Both the position numbers and the translations under genes were made by a program. Of a DNA stretch of 33,292 nt, positions 26,091 to 33,292 are shown piece by piece. Source of the stretch: Prevotellaceae bacterium (GTDB taxonomy: Bacteria > Bacteroidota > Bacteroidia > Bacteroidales > Paludibacteraceae); the NCBI GenBank assembly GCA_031271815.1, contig JAISVA010000026.1, forward strand, positions 1 through 33,292, written 5' to 3'. Position 1 is the first letter of the stretch. Every line of letters starts with the position of its first letter. The notes under the pieces were generated by a model. It was not told the origin of the DNA. It did no database searches and saw only the letters and a list, made by a program, of their open reading frames with translations.

Positions 26091-28556
26091 TTAAAACTCC
26101 ACTACCGTAATTCCTGCCCCGCCAAATTGCACATGCTCATCGCGGAAGCCGGAAACCCCGTGAACGGTTTTCAGGTAATCGCGAATCAGTTGCCGCAGGG
26201 CTCCCGTACCGGTTCCGTGAAGTATGCGAACCTGATCAACATTTATCATCAGCGCGTCGTCAATAAAATAAGTAACCGCTTGCAGCGCCTCATCGCCACG
26301 CATACCGCGCACGTCGATTTCGCGCTTAAAATTTAACTTGCGCCGGTGCATATCATCGGAAGTGGCGCTGCTCACAAAACTTGTTTTTGACGTCTCGCGC
26401 CTGATCCGGTTTTTGCTTATCTTCTCCAACTGATCCAATCTGACGGACGATTTCAGTTGTCCGAAAGCAACAACGGCGCTTTTCTCCTGCACTTCCAGCA
26501 CTTCGCCGTGGCTTGTCTGTCCTTTCAGGCGAACCAAATCTCCGGCCTGAATTCCCTCTTTTGTCTCTTTTCCGTTTTGCGACTGTTTTTCTCCGGAACG
26601 ATTTTTTTTCAGTTCACGCTCCTTTAATTTCGCAATTTTACGGTTGATAAATTCATTTTCTTCACTGTTTTCGTCCGAAATGCTGGCACGAAATTCGTCT
26701 AATTCTTTTCTCGCTTCGCGTGTTTTCTCTTTTTCTGCCTGAGCTTCTTTGATTTTCCGAACGGTATTTTCGATTATTGCATTCGTTTGAGAAAGAAGCT
26801 GTTGCGATTCTTTTTTTGCCTCGCGTATCCATTCTTTCCGTTGTGAAGCGATGTTTTTCAGTTCTGTCTCGTATTTTTCAGTCAGCTCTTCCAGCCGTTT
26901 TTCCTTTTGGCGGATATTTTGCCTTTTTCCTTCCCAGTAACGTTTGTCGCGAGCGATTTCTTGCAGGTATTTATCCATATTGACATACTCAACGCCCACT
27001 TTTTCGGAGGCTTCCTGAATAACGCTTTCGGGCAAACCGATTTTCCGTGCAATTTCAATCGCAAACGAGCTGCCGGGATTTCCAATTTCCAGCTTGAAAA
27101 GCGGTTTCATTAAATGCCGGTCGTAAAGCATCGCACCGTTTACAATACCGTCGGTTTCAGTTGCAAAATGTTTCAAATTTGAGTAATGCGTAGTAATTAC
27201 TCCAAATGCCCTTTTTTGATTGAAATGATCCAACAGGGATTCGGCAATGGCTCCGCCAATTTGCGGTTCGGTGCCTCCGCCAAATTCGTCAATCAATAAA
27301 ATGGTTTTCTCATTACAGTTACGAATGAAAAATTTCATGTTCGTCAGGTGCGAACTGTATGTACTCAAATCATTTTCAATGGATTGCTCATCGCCGATGT
27401 CGATAAATATTTTTTCAAAAAATCCCATCCTGCTGCTCTCGTGCAACGGAACGAGCATACCGCATTGCAACATATATTGCAGCAATCCGACCGTCTTCAA
27501 ACAAACGGATTTCCCTCCGGCATTCGGACCGGAAATAAGTAAAATCCGCCTTTCTTCGTCCAGCGAAATATCCAGCGGAACGATCTCTTTTCCCAATTTT
27601 TTATGCGAAAGATATAATAAGGGATGAACGGCCTGCGCCCAGTCTATCTGTAATTTTTTCTCGACAGAAGGCAGTAAACTGTTGGTTTTTATGGCAAAAA
27701 GAGCTTTGGCGCGTATAAAATCCACTTCGGCTAAAAACAGGTATGAAACTAACAATTCGGGAACCCGCGGGCGAACTTCATTGGTAAAAACGGTCAGAAT
27801 ACGAATAACTTCGCGCTTCTCTTTCGCCTCCAATTCGCGGATTCTATTGTTTGCCTCCACTACGATTTCCGGTTCGATAAAAACGGTTTTTCCGGTCGCC
27901 GATTCGTCGTGAACGATGCCTTTGATTTTTCGTTTAAAGCCTGGTGCAACCGGAATAACCAGTCGTCCGTCGCGCATCGCTGGGTTTACATCTTTTTCAA
28001 TGTATCCATCCGTTTGTGCCTGACGGATAATGCTTTGCAGGTTACGCGAAATGCTGCTTTGAGTGGTTGTGACGGCGTGTCGTATTTCTGCCAGTTCGGG
28101 CGAAGCGTTATCTTTAATTCGCCCGAATTTATCTAAAATACGGTCAATCTGTTTGATTAGATCGGGAAACGTAAAAATTTCGCCGGCTAATTGTTTCAGG
28201 TAATAATATTGCTCCTCCTCTTTTTGTTGAAAAAAACGGACAATCAGTCCGATGGTTTCCATCGAACGACGCAGGTCAAACAGTTCGCGCTCGTCCAAAA
28301 ACGTTCCTTCAACCCGTATTTTATGCAGGCTCTCGCGCACGTCAAAGTAGGAATTAACCGGAAAATCATCTTCTTCCTGTGTGATTCGGACAAATTCCGC
28401 TGTTTGATTTACCTCGTTCAACACCTTTTCAAAATCGGTAGAAAAGGACATTTCGTCCGTTTTTTCTTTTCCGAGCGGACTGAGGCACTCTTCTTTTATC
28501 AAAAGTCGAATTTTATCGAAGCCTGTTTTATTTTCAAAATTAGTTGGATAAGTCAT
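26091..28556 (-). CDS. mutS2: MutS2 family DNA/ribosome-rescue ATPase-nuclease
   Basis: At 821 residues it has the MutS2 layout: a helical MutS core and clamp (about 1-300), the ATPase with Walker A GPNAGGKSVCLKTVGLL (about 340) and Walker B TILLIDEFGGGTEP (about 418), a long Lys/Glu-rich coiled coil (about 515-640), a KOW-like segment (GDLVRLKGQTSHGEVLEV) and a C-terminal Smr domain (about 745-821) with IDVRGMRGDEAL and ILHGTGTGALRQLIRDYL. There is no mismatch-recognition domain. MutS2 proteins suppress homologous recombination, and in Bacillus act on collided ribosomes. It is probably expressed alone. The upstream gene is a transposase remnant 3 bp away, so the promoter may lie within that remnant. 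Confidence 0.95.
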   Translation of the reverse strand: MTYPTNFENKTGFDKIRLLIKEECLSPLGKEKTDEMSFSTDFEKVLNEVNQTAEFVRITQEEDDFPVNSYFDVRESLHKIRVEGTFLDERELFDLRRSMETIGLIVRFFQQKEEEQYYYLKQLAGEIFTFPDLIKQIDRILDKFGRIKDNASPELAEIRHAVTTTQSSISRNLQSIIRQAQTDGYIEKDVNPAMRDGRLVIPVAPGFKRKIKGIVHDESATGKTVFIEPEIVVEANNRIRELEAKEKREVIRILTVFTNEVRPRVPELLVSYLFLAEVDFIRAKALFAIKTNSLLPSVEKKLQIDWAQAVHPLLYLSHKKLGKEIVPLDISLDEERRILLISGPNAGGKSVCLKTVGLLQYMLQCGMLVPLHESSRMGFFEKIFIDIGDEQSIENDLSTYSSHLTNMKFFIRNCNEKTILLIDEFGGGTEPQIGGAIAESLLDHFNQKRAFGVITTHYSNLKHFATETDGIVNGAMLYDRHLMKPLFKLEIGNPGSSFAIEIARKIGLPESVIQEASEKVGVEYVNMDKYLQEIARDKRYWEGKRQNIRQKEKRLEELTEKYETELKNIASQRKEWIREAKKESQQLLSQTNAIIENTVRKIKEAQAEKEKTREARKELDEFRASISDENSEENEFINRKIAKLKERELKKNRSGEKQSQNGKETKEGIQAGDLVRLKGQTSHGEVLEVQEKSAVVAFGQLKSSVRLDQLEKISKNRIRRETSKTSFVSSATSDDMHRRKLNFKREIDVRGMRGDEALQAVTYFIDDALMINVDQVRILHGTGTGALRQLIRDYLKTVHGVSGFRDEHVQFGGAGITVVEF

Positions 28557-28558
28557 AA

Positions 28559-28908
28559 TTATTCCATATAAAATTTATCGTTCACCCATTTCATCGGATT
28601 GTGAATAATGCAATCGGCAATATTTTGATGCGAATGCTCATGCGGAAATGTGTTCCCAATAATTACGCTGTCACAACTTTTTGTTAAATAATTGCCTCTC
28701 CAACGTTTTATTCCGCGAATGTATTCGTTTGCTGTCATTAGTTTAACCATTTGTCCCGCGCCATTTAACGCCATAATTCCGTCTGTAATTTCACTAAACA
28801 ACCATTTCCTGTTTTACACGCATATCGTTACAAAATATAATCCTGACTGCGAATAATCGTACTCTTTCAAACAAATGCAGCAGTGGTGAAATTGGGGTTG
28901 TATGTCAT
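28559..28908 (-). pseudogene. Decayed REP-associated tyrosine transposase (RAYT, IS200-like)
   Basis: Read on the minus strand with corrections, the start at 28908 gives MTYNPNF. After a one-base frame change come LKEYDYSQSGLYFVTICV, an in-frame TAA (28818-28820 region) where CAA would be expected, and NRKWLFSEITDG. These are the N-terminal marks of RAYT/Y1-transposases. The end, MTANEYIRGIK and then HNPMKWVNDKFYME, is the family C-terminus. Between GQMVKL and MTANEY roughly 70-80 residues are missing, including the expected PNHFH metal site and the catalytic Tyr region. A further frame scar lies near the NYYEHIIRNE region. An 80-codon open stretch (28559-28801, TTG start) survives but cannot be active. 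The stop is 3 bp from the mutS2 start. Confidence 0.8.
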
Positions 28909-29029
28909 AAAAATTTCAGGGACAATGAGATGCAAAATTACAATATTTATCAAGAGTTACAGGATGTAATTTAACAAAAAAATATTTTTTTTAATTCGAA
29001 GATATAAAAAGACGCATAAGCAAGCATAA

Positions 29030-29413
29030 TCATTTTGTTCTCTGTAAATCAATAACAATCGCATCAATTTCCTCTATTTTTTCGAAACCCTTATCTGCGG
29101 TAATGAATGTCAGTCCTAAATTTTTATCAGTTGCAGCAATAATTGCATCAGTTGTTTTTATAGGATATTTCTGTTTCAACCATATTGCCTCTTCTTTTAT
29201 TTCATTACTACTGATAGAAATAACAGGAAATCCTTCCAACAAAGTCCGAATATTCACAATTTCCTGTGCGGATATTTCCTTTTTTCTTAAAAGTTCGATC
29301 TCTGAAATAATTAAAATAGCCGGCAAACACAATGTAAGTCCTTTCACGGCAGGATGAGCCTCCATTGCATAAATCACAATGTTCGTATCTATCAAAATGT
29401 CAATTACACTCAC
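29030..29413 (-). CDS. vapC: VapC-type PIN-domain toxin
   Basis: The 127-residue PIN-domain protein keeps the four acidic residues expected at the metal site: Asp9 (LIDTNIVIY), Glu38 (IISEIELL), Asp89 (KTTDAIIAAT) and Asp107 (TADKGF). VapC toxins are Mg/Mn-dependent RNases that cut tRNA or rRNA. The start is GTG at 29413, which overlaps the antitoxin gene by 14 nt, so translation is coupled. The pair lies in a small island next to a transposase remnant. Confidence 0.85.
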   Translation of the reverse strand: MSVIDILIDTNIVIYAMEAHPAVKGLTLCLPAILIISEIELLRKKEISAQEIVNIRTLLEGFPVISISSNEIKEEAIWLKQKYPIKTTDAIIAATDKNLGLTFITADKGFEKIEEIDAIVIDLQRTK

Positions 29414-29573
29414 TGCGCATCAATTTTTGGTATTCCAATCCGTCAATGCTTCTTTTTAATTTTCCGTAAATATCGCCAAGCGTTTTACGGGGCTTTGTTC
29501 TTGAATTATTAAGCAAGGAAATGATATTGTCTTGGGTAATATTTGATGTTACAAGCATCATACTATTTTTCAT
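29400..29573 (-). CDS. Small antitoxin partner of VapC
   Basis: A 57-residue frame from ATG at 29573 to TGA at 29400-29402 directly precedes and overlaps the toxin. The product starts MKNSMMLVTSNITQDNIISL, has a basic middle (NNSRTKPRKTLGDIYGKLKR) and ends LEYQKLMRSECN. Size, position before the toxin, 14-nt overlap and the toxin-binding-like GDIYGKLK helix fit a type II antitoxin. No classical AbrB or RHH motif is obvious, so the DNA-binding class is uncertain. Met5 or Met6 are alternative starts. Confidence 0.7.
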   Translation of the reverse strand: MKNSMMLVTSNITQDNIISLLNNSRTKPRKTLGDIYGKLKRSIDGLEYQKLMRSECN

Positions 29574-29587
29574 TAAAGTTTGTCTTA

Positions 29588-29595
29588 CAAATATA
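29588..29595 (-). promoter_or_regulatory. -7 promoter element of the toxin-antitoxin pair
   Basis: TATATTTG on the minus strand fits TAnnTTTG exactly, 14 nt before the antitoxin ATG, so the leader would be very short. Confidence 0.45.
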
Positions 29596-29758
29596 CTATT
29601 TTTTCGGGTTTTATTTAATTCTTCTTGTAAATTTTTTCTCTCTCAAAAGATCACCTGTTTCAGCTTTCCCGTTTTTATAGTACAAAGTTAAGTGTTTGGT
29701 GCTTATCTCCATGTGCGGAATTAAGGTGCAAGTCCACCATTGAGAATAGAAAATAAAG

Positions 29759-29794
29759 AAAAAAGGAAGATAACCTCAATTATCTTCCTTTTTT
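29759..29794. terminator. rplT: Terminator after rplT
   Basis: A perfect 14-bp stem (AAAAAAGGAAGATA at 29759-29772 with its complement at 29781-29794) and an 8-nt loop, with A/T runs on both sides. It ends the thrS-infC-rpmI-rplT transcript and could also stop transcripts from the other side. Confidence 0.85.
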
Positions 29795-29814
29795 ACGACT
29801 TCAAATATACCAAA

Positions 29815-30165
29815 TTATGCGGCTTTTACTTTATCAACAATCGCTTTGAATGCTTCCGGCTGGTTCATTGCCAGGTCGGCAAGGACTTTACGGTTGATTT
29901 CGATTCCCGATTTGTGGATAGCGCCCATTAATTTGGAGTAGGACATTCCTTCCAGGCGCGCGGCTGCGTTGATACGCTGAATCCATAAGGCGCGGAAGTT
30001 GCGTTTTTTGTTTTTACGATCGCGGTAAGCGTATTGAAGACCTTTTTCCCAAGTATTCTTGGCTACTGTCCATACATTTTTTCTTGCACCAAAGTATCCT
30101 CTGGTAAGTTTCAAGATTTTCTTTCTTCTTGCTCTTGAAGCAACGTGGTTGACTGATCTAGGCAT
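29815..30165 (-). CDS. rplT: 50S ribosomal protein L20
   Basis: The 116-residue basic protein matches L20 throughout: [55 protein letters not shown] and the C-terminal globular part ending AIVDKVKAA. It binds 23S rRNA early in assembly. Last gene of the thrS-infC-rpmI-rplT unit, 108 bp after rpmI. Confidence 0.97.
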   Translation of the reverse strand: MPRSVNHVASRARRKKILKLTRGYFGARKNVWTVAKNTWEKGLQYAYRDRKNKKRNFRALWIQRINAAARLEGMSYSKLMGAIHKSGIEINRKVLADLAMNQPEAFKAIVDKVKAA

Positions 30166-30273
30166 TTTTTTTAGCTTTTTGAATGTTAGCGCCTCTTTTC
30201 ATGGAGAACTTCAAGCTAATCACTCGATTAATAAAATTAAAAATTAACTCTTTTGATTAAAACGTCTTTTTGA

Positions 30274-30471
30274 TTATCTTAAACAAAGTAATGACTTAAC
30301 GTTCTTAACATCAGCCGGATTTACCAGCGTGTCGTGCGTTAGGGCTCGTTTTTGCTTTGTTGTTTTCTTCGTCAAAATGTGACGTTTAAATGCATGTTTT
30401 CTCTTAATTTTTCCTGATCCGGTAAGGGTGAACCTTTTTTTGGCACCGGAATTAGTTTTCATTTTTGGCAT
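30274..30471 (-). CDS. rpmI: 50S ribosomal protein L35
   Basis: The 65-residue, very basic protein opens [20 protein letters not shown] and continues [13 protein letters not shown], both standard for L35. It lies 56 bp after infC and before rplT in the conserved order. Confidence 0.97.
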   Translation of the reverse strand: MPKMKTNSGAKKRFTLTGSGKIKRKHAFKRHILTKKTTKQKRALTHDTLVNPADVKNVKSLLCLR

Positions 30472-30527
30472 TTTTTTAATTTTACATTATTGTTAAACAT
30501 TGTACATCGCTGTACTTCATTTCTGTT

Positions 30528-31094
30528 TTATTTTACTGCTTTTTTCTTTGGCGAAAGGAAAATGATCATTCGCTTTCCTTCCAGCTGCGGAAGCTGATCA
30601 ACCTTTGCATACTCTTCCAGGTCGTTGGCAAAACGAAGCAGCAACACTTCTCCCTGTTCTTTGAATAAAATCGAACGACCTTTAAAGAAAACGTAAGCCT
30701 TAATCTTGGATCCCTCTTTCAGAAATTCAATCGCATGCTTCAGCTTGAAGTTATAATCGTGATCATCGGTCTGAGGTCCAAAGCGAATCTCTTTCACTAC
30801 GATTTTGGTCGCTTTTGCTTTCAACTCCTTTTCTCGCTTTTTTTGCTGATAAAGGAATTTCTGATAATCAATAATTTTACAAACAGGAGGGACAGCGGTA
30901 GGGGATATTTCTACAAGATCAAGTTCTTGATCTTCCGCCATTTGGCGAGCCTGCTCAATGGTATATATTCCGGGCTCAACGTTGTCACCTACTAAACGGA
31001 CTTCCCTTACGCGAATTTTCTCATTCGTACGGTGCTGTTGCTCTTTGACAGCGCCTCTGTTGTCCGCTTTTTTAATAAAAGGTTTGGTTGCGAT
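30528..31094 (-). CDS. infC: Translation initiation factor IF-3, starting at AUC
   Basis: The 188-residue product carries the IF-3 N-domain ([20 protein letters not shown] and [12 protein letters not shown]), a helical linker ([17 protein letters not shown]) and the C-domain ([20 protein letters not shown] to IIFLSPKKK). The ATG at 30941 would cut off a large part of the N-domain and is not the start. Upstream the frame stays open for 51 codons to ATC (31092-31094), preceded by AAGGAGG with an 8-nt spacing. No in-frame ATG, GTG or TTG stands at that distance. As in other bacteria, where infC uses a rare start codon (AUU in E. coli), the AUC lets IF-3 repress its own translation. It lies 72 bp after thrS and before rpmI. 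Confidence 0.93.
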   Translation of the reverse strand: MATKPFIKKADNRGAVKEQQHRTNEKIRVREVRLVGDNVEPGIYTIEQARQMAEDQELDLVEISPTAVPPVCKIIDYQKFLYQQKKREKELKAKATKIVVKEIRFGPQTDDHDYNFKLKHAIEFLKEGSKIKAYVFFKGRSILFKEQGEVLLLRFANDLEEYAKVDQLPQLEGKRMIIFLSPKKKAVK

Positions 31095-31102
31095 AGTTTT
31101 AT

Positions 31103-31109
31103 CCTCCTT
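31103..31109 (-). promoter_or_regulatory. infC: Strong Shine-Dalgarno of infC
   Basis: AAGGAGG on the minus strand ends 8 nt before the AUC start. It is the only clear Shine-Dalgarno I noticed in this window, and it decides the infC start. Confidence 0.85.
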
Positions 31110-31166
31110 ATTTTTTGTTAAACTATTAATTATCTGCTATTTGAAAGATTTTCAAGTCTGTTTCGC

Positions 31167-33107
31167 CTACCATTGATTCATCATTTTAGAGACTTCTTCT
31201 TTCAAATTTCCCGCAAATGTAATAAATTTCATCGAACCTTTATCACCTTCGCCCTGTTTTCTTACAGAAACTTCATCATTTTCTGCTTCTTTTTCTCCAA
31301 CCACGAGTAAATAAGGGATTCTTTTCATTTCATTATCACGAATTTTCCGTCCTATTTTTTCATTCCGGTCGTCAACAATGGCACGAATATCGTTTTGATC
31401 CAAATATTCAGCCACTTTTTGTGCATAAGCGTTGTATTTTTCGCTAATCGGAAGAACAACAACCTGTTCCGGAGTTAACCACAATGGGAATTTCCCATCG
31501 GAGTGTTCAATCAACACGGCAACAAAACGCTCCATCGAACCAAACGGCGCGCGGTGAATCATTACCGGACGGTGTTTTTGATTGTCCGAACCGGTATATT
31601 CCAGGTCAAAGCGCTCCGGAAGATTGTAATCCACCTGAATGGTTCCCAACTGCCAGCGGCGGCCGATTGCATCTTTCACCATAAAGTCAAGTTTCGGACC
31701 GTAGAATGCAGCTTCGCCGAGTTCGATCTTTGCCTCTAAGCCTTTGTCTTTGCAAGCCTCGATAATTGCTTCTTCCGACTTGATCCAATTTTCTTCGCTA
31801 CCGATGTATTTTTCTTTGTTTTCGGGGTCGCGAAGAGATATTTGCGCTTCGAAATTTTTGAAATCCAACGCTTTAAAAATAATGAAAATAATATCCATTA
31901 CCTTTTTAAATTCGTCTTTCAACTGATCCGGGCGACAGAAAATGTGTGCATCATCCTGTGTAAAACCGCGTACCCTTGTTAAACCGTGCAACTCACCACT
32001 TTGTTCATAGCGATACACTGTTCCGAATTCGGCATAACGAAGGGGTAGATCCTTGTATGAGCGCGGAACGGTTTTATAAATCTCGCAATGGAACGGGCAA
32101 TTCATCGGTTTCAACAAAAATTCTTCACCCTCTTGAGGCGTATGAATCGGCTGGAACGAATCTTTTCCGTATTTCGCATAATGTCCGGAAGTAATCCACA
32201 ACTGTTTTTGCCCGATATGCGGTGTACGTACCTGCTGATAGCCGTAAGGTTTTTGTACATTCTTCAGGAAATCTTCCAGGCGGTCGCGCAGGGCAGTTCC
32301 TTTTGGCAACCACAGCGGCAAACCGGGACCAACATCCTGCGAAAATGCGAACAATTCCAGCTCTTTTCCGATTTTGCGGTGATCGCGTTTTTTTGCTTCT
32401 TCCAACAGCTCCAAATATTCATCCAGCATTTTTTTCTTCGGGAAGGAAATTCCGTAGATGCGGGTCAGCTGTTTTCTCTTTTCGTCACCACGCCAGTAGG
32501 CTCCGGCTACGTTCAACAGTTTGACTGCCTTGATCGGAGAAACGTCTGCCAGGTGTGGTCCGCGGCAAAGGTCGGTAAAGTCGCCCTGTTTGTAAACGGT
32601 AATCGTACCGTCTTCCAGCTCGTTGATTAATTCTGTTTTGTAAGTTTCATTTTTGTCGCCGAAAAATTTCAGAGCATCGGCCTTGCATATATCTTCGCGC
32701 GCTAATGTACGGCGTTGTGAAACGATTTCCATCATTTTTTTTTCTATAGCAGGAAAATCGGATTCTTTAATCACGTTTTCACCCGGATCTACATCGTAGT
32801 AGAAGCCATTTTCGATTGCGGGTCCGATTCCGAATTTAATTCCGGGATAAAGTTCCTGCAACGCTTCTGCCATCAGGTGCGCCGATGTATGCCAAAATGC
32901 CTGTTTTCCCTCTTTATCATCAAACTTATGCAGCTTAACGGCGCTGTCGGTCGTTATCGGTTGGTTCAAATCCTGCACTATGCCGTTTACACTGACAGAA
33001 AGGACATCCTGCGCCAAACGCGGGCTGATGCTTTCTGCGATTTGCATTCCTGTCGTTCCGTTCGGATACTCACGGACAGAGCCATCGGGAAATGTTACTT
33101 TTATCAT
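31167..33107 (-). CDS. thrS: Threonyl-tRNA synthetase
   Basis: The 646-residue class II synthetase has the TGS domain (about 1-62, [20 protein letters not shown]), the editing domain (about 65-240, with [20 protein letters not shown] and [14 protein letters not shown]), the catalytic core (about 245-530) with motif 2-like [20 protein letters not shown] and the zinc Cys in [10 protein letters not shown], and the anticodon-binding domain (about 540-646, ending MMNQW). It charges tRNA-Thr. First gene of the conserved block thrS-infC-rpmI-rplT. The start is 57 nt downstream of an exact -7 element. Confidence 0.97.
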   Translation of the reverse strand: MIKVTFPDGSVREYPNGTTGMQIAESISPRLAQDVLSVSVNGIVQDLNQPITTDSAVKLHKFDDKEGKQAFWHTSAHLMAEALQELYPGIKFGIGPAIENGFYYDVDPGENVIKESDFPAIEKKMMEIVSQRRTLAREDICKADALKFFGDKNETYKTELINELEDGTITVYKQGDFTDLCRGPHLADVSPIKAVKLLNVAGAYWRGDEKRKQLTRIYGISFPKKKMLDEYLELLEEAKKRDHRKIGKELELFAFSQDVGPGLPLWLPKGTALRDRLEDFLKNVQKPYGYQQVRTPHIGQKQLWITSGHYAKYGKDSFQPIHTPQEGEEFLLKPMNCPFHCEIYKTVPRSYKDLPLRYAEFGTVYRYEQSGELHGLTRVRGFTQDDAHIFCRPDQLKDEFKKVMDIIFIIFKALDFKNFEAQISLRDPENKEKYIGSEENWIKSEEAIIEACKDKGLEAKIELGEAAFYGPKLDFMVKDAIGRRWQLGTIQVDYNLPERFDLEYTGSDNQKHRPVMIHRAPFGSMERFVAVLIEHSDGKFPLWLTPEQVVVLPISEKYNAYAQKVAEYLDQNDIRAIVDDRNEKIGRKIRDNEMKRIPYLLVVGEKEAENDEVSVRKQGEGDKGSMKFITFAGNLKEEVSKMMNQW

Positions 33108-33163
33108 ATCTTTTTGTTCTTTAGCTGCCTACAAATGCAACCGGTTATTATTAAAAAAGTACG

Positions 33164-33171
33164 CAAAGATA
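33164..33171 (-). promoter_or_regulatory. thrS: -7 promoter element of thrS
   Basis: TATCTTTG on the minus strand is the consensus form of TAnnTTTG and is followed by CG. The nearest TTG (33198-33200) is 26 nt further upstream, longer than the usual 19-21. Confidence 0.55.
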
Positions 33172-33199
33172 CTATAAAATAGTGATAAAAAATAAAGCA

Positions 33200-33228
33200 A
33201 AGAGTGATATTTTTCATTTATCACTCTT
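33200..33228. terminator. Short hairpin upstream of thrS
   Basis: A 10-bp stem AAGAGTGATA (33200-33209) with its complement at 33219-33228 and a 9-nt loop. No gene ends in view, so it may close a gene lying beyond the window. Confidence 0.45.
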
Positions 33229-33260
33229 CACCTTACCGTTTATTATTATTTTATTTTTTT

Positions 33261-33292
33261 ATTACTATTTTTTATTACTATTTTTTATTACT
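33261..33292. repeat. 13-bp tandem repeat reaching the window edge
   Basis: ATTACTATTTTTT occurs at 33261-33273 and 33274-33286, and a third copy begins at 33287. The true copy number is unknown because the array runs off the window. Confidence 0.8.

Noticed and set aside
28559-28801. 80-codon open frame as an intact gene
   Set aside because: It starts at TTG after an in-frame stop and matches only separated parts of a RAYT transposase, so it is annotated as a pseudogene.
1-33292. CRISPR array, tRNA or rRNA genes, prophage or conjugative element
   Set aside because: No regularly spaced repeats, no cloverleaf or rRNA sequence and no phage or conjugation genes were seen on either strand.

Overview
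The window looks like a chromosomal segment of a member of the Bacteroidota, most likely of the order Bacteroidales. Supporting signs are the thrS-infC-rpmI-rplT block, a carboxypeptidase-regulatory-like domain on the TonB receptor, a small TonB and an M49 peptidase lipoprotein. Several genes are also preceded by the Bacteroidota -7 element TAnnTTTG, and Shine-Dalgarno sequences are almost absent. I cannot name a genus.

Layout. (1) 1-255 is the end of a secreted fibronectin-III-like protein. It is followed by about 1.2 kb without a convincing gene, filled with hairpins, 9-nt periodic words and one possible gene remnant. (2) 1500-8311, plus strand, is an efflux operon: TetR regulator, TolC-like outer-membrane factor, periplasmic adaptor lipoprotein, HAE1-type RND pump, then a small PII-like protein. 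A large hairpin sits between adaptor and pump. (3) 8547-8711, minus strand, is a 54-residue ORF in the next gap. (4) 8897-12996 holds nadE and topB; the NadE glutaminase domain has glycine where the catalytic cysteine is expected. (5) 13251-15944 is one uninterrupted reading frame joining a complete Fur/Zur-type repressor to a complete TonB-dependent receptor with His-rich loops. It lies behind a 25-bp perfect palindrome that contains the -7 element. (6) 15954-18871, minus strand, is a TrkA/TrkH potassium-uptake pair. (7) 19354-20676 is nhaA, convergent with (8) a minus-strand series: superoxide dismutase, TonB, M49 dipeptidyl peptidase, a secreted unknown, an ECF sigma factor and MutS2. (9) 28559-29573 is a small accessory island: a decayed REP-associated transposase (RAYT) and a VapC toxin with a 57-residue antitoxin. 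(10) 29815-33107, minus strand, is thrS-infC-rpmI-rplT. Here infC appears to start at an AUC codon behind a rare strong Shine-Dalgarno.

How parts fit together. TetR probably controls the tripartite pump. The Fur/receptor unit looks like a self-contained metal (probably zinc) acquisition locus, and the TonB at 21503-22177 could energise such receptors. The Trk and NhaA genes form a cation-homeostasis neighbourhood. The strongest candidates for something new are the Fur-TonB receptor fusion with its palindrome and the cysteine-less NadE. The rest is mostly conserved housekeeping with repeat debris in the gaps.
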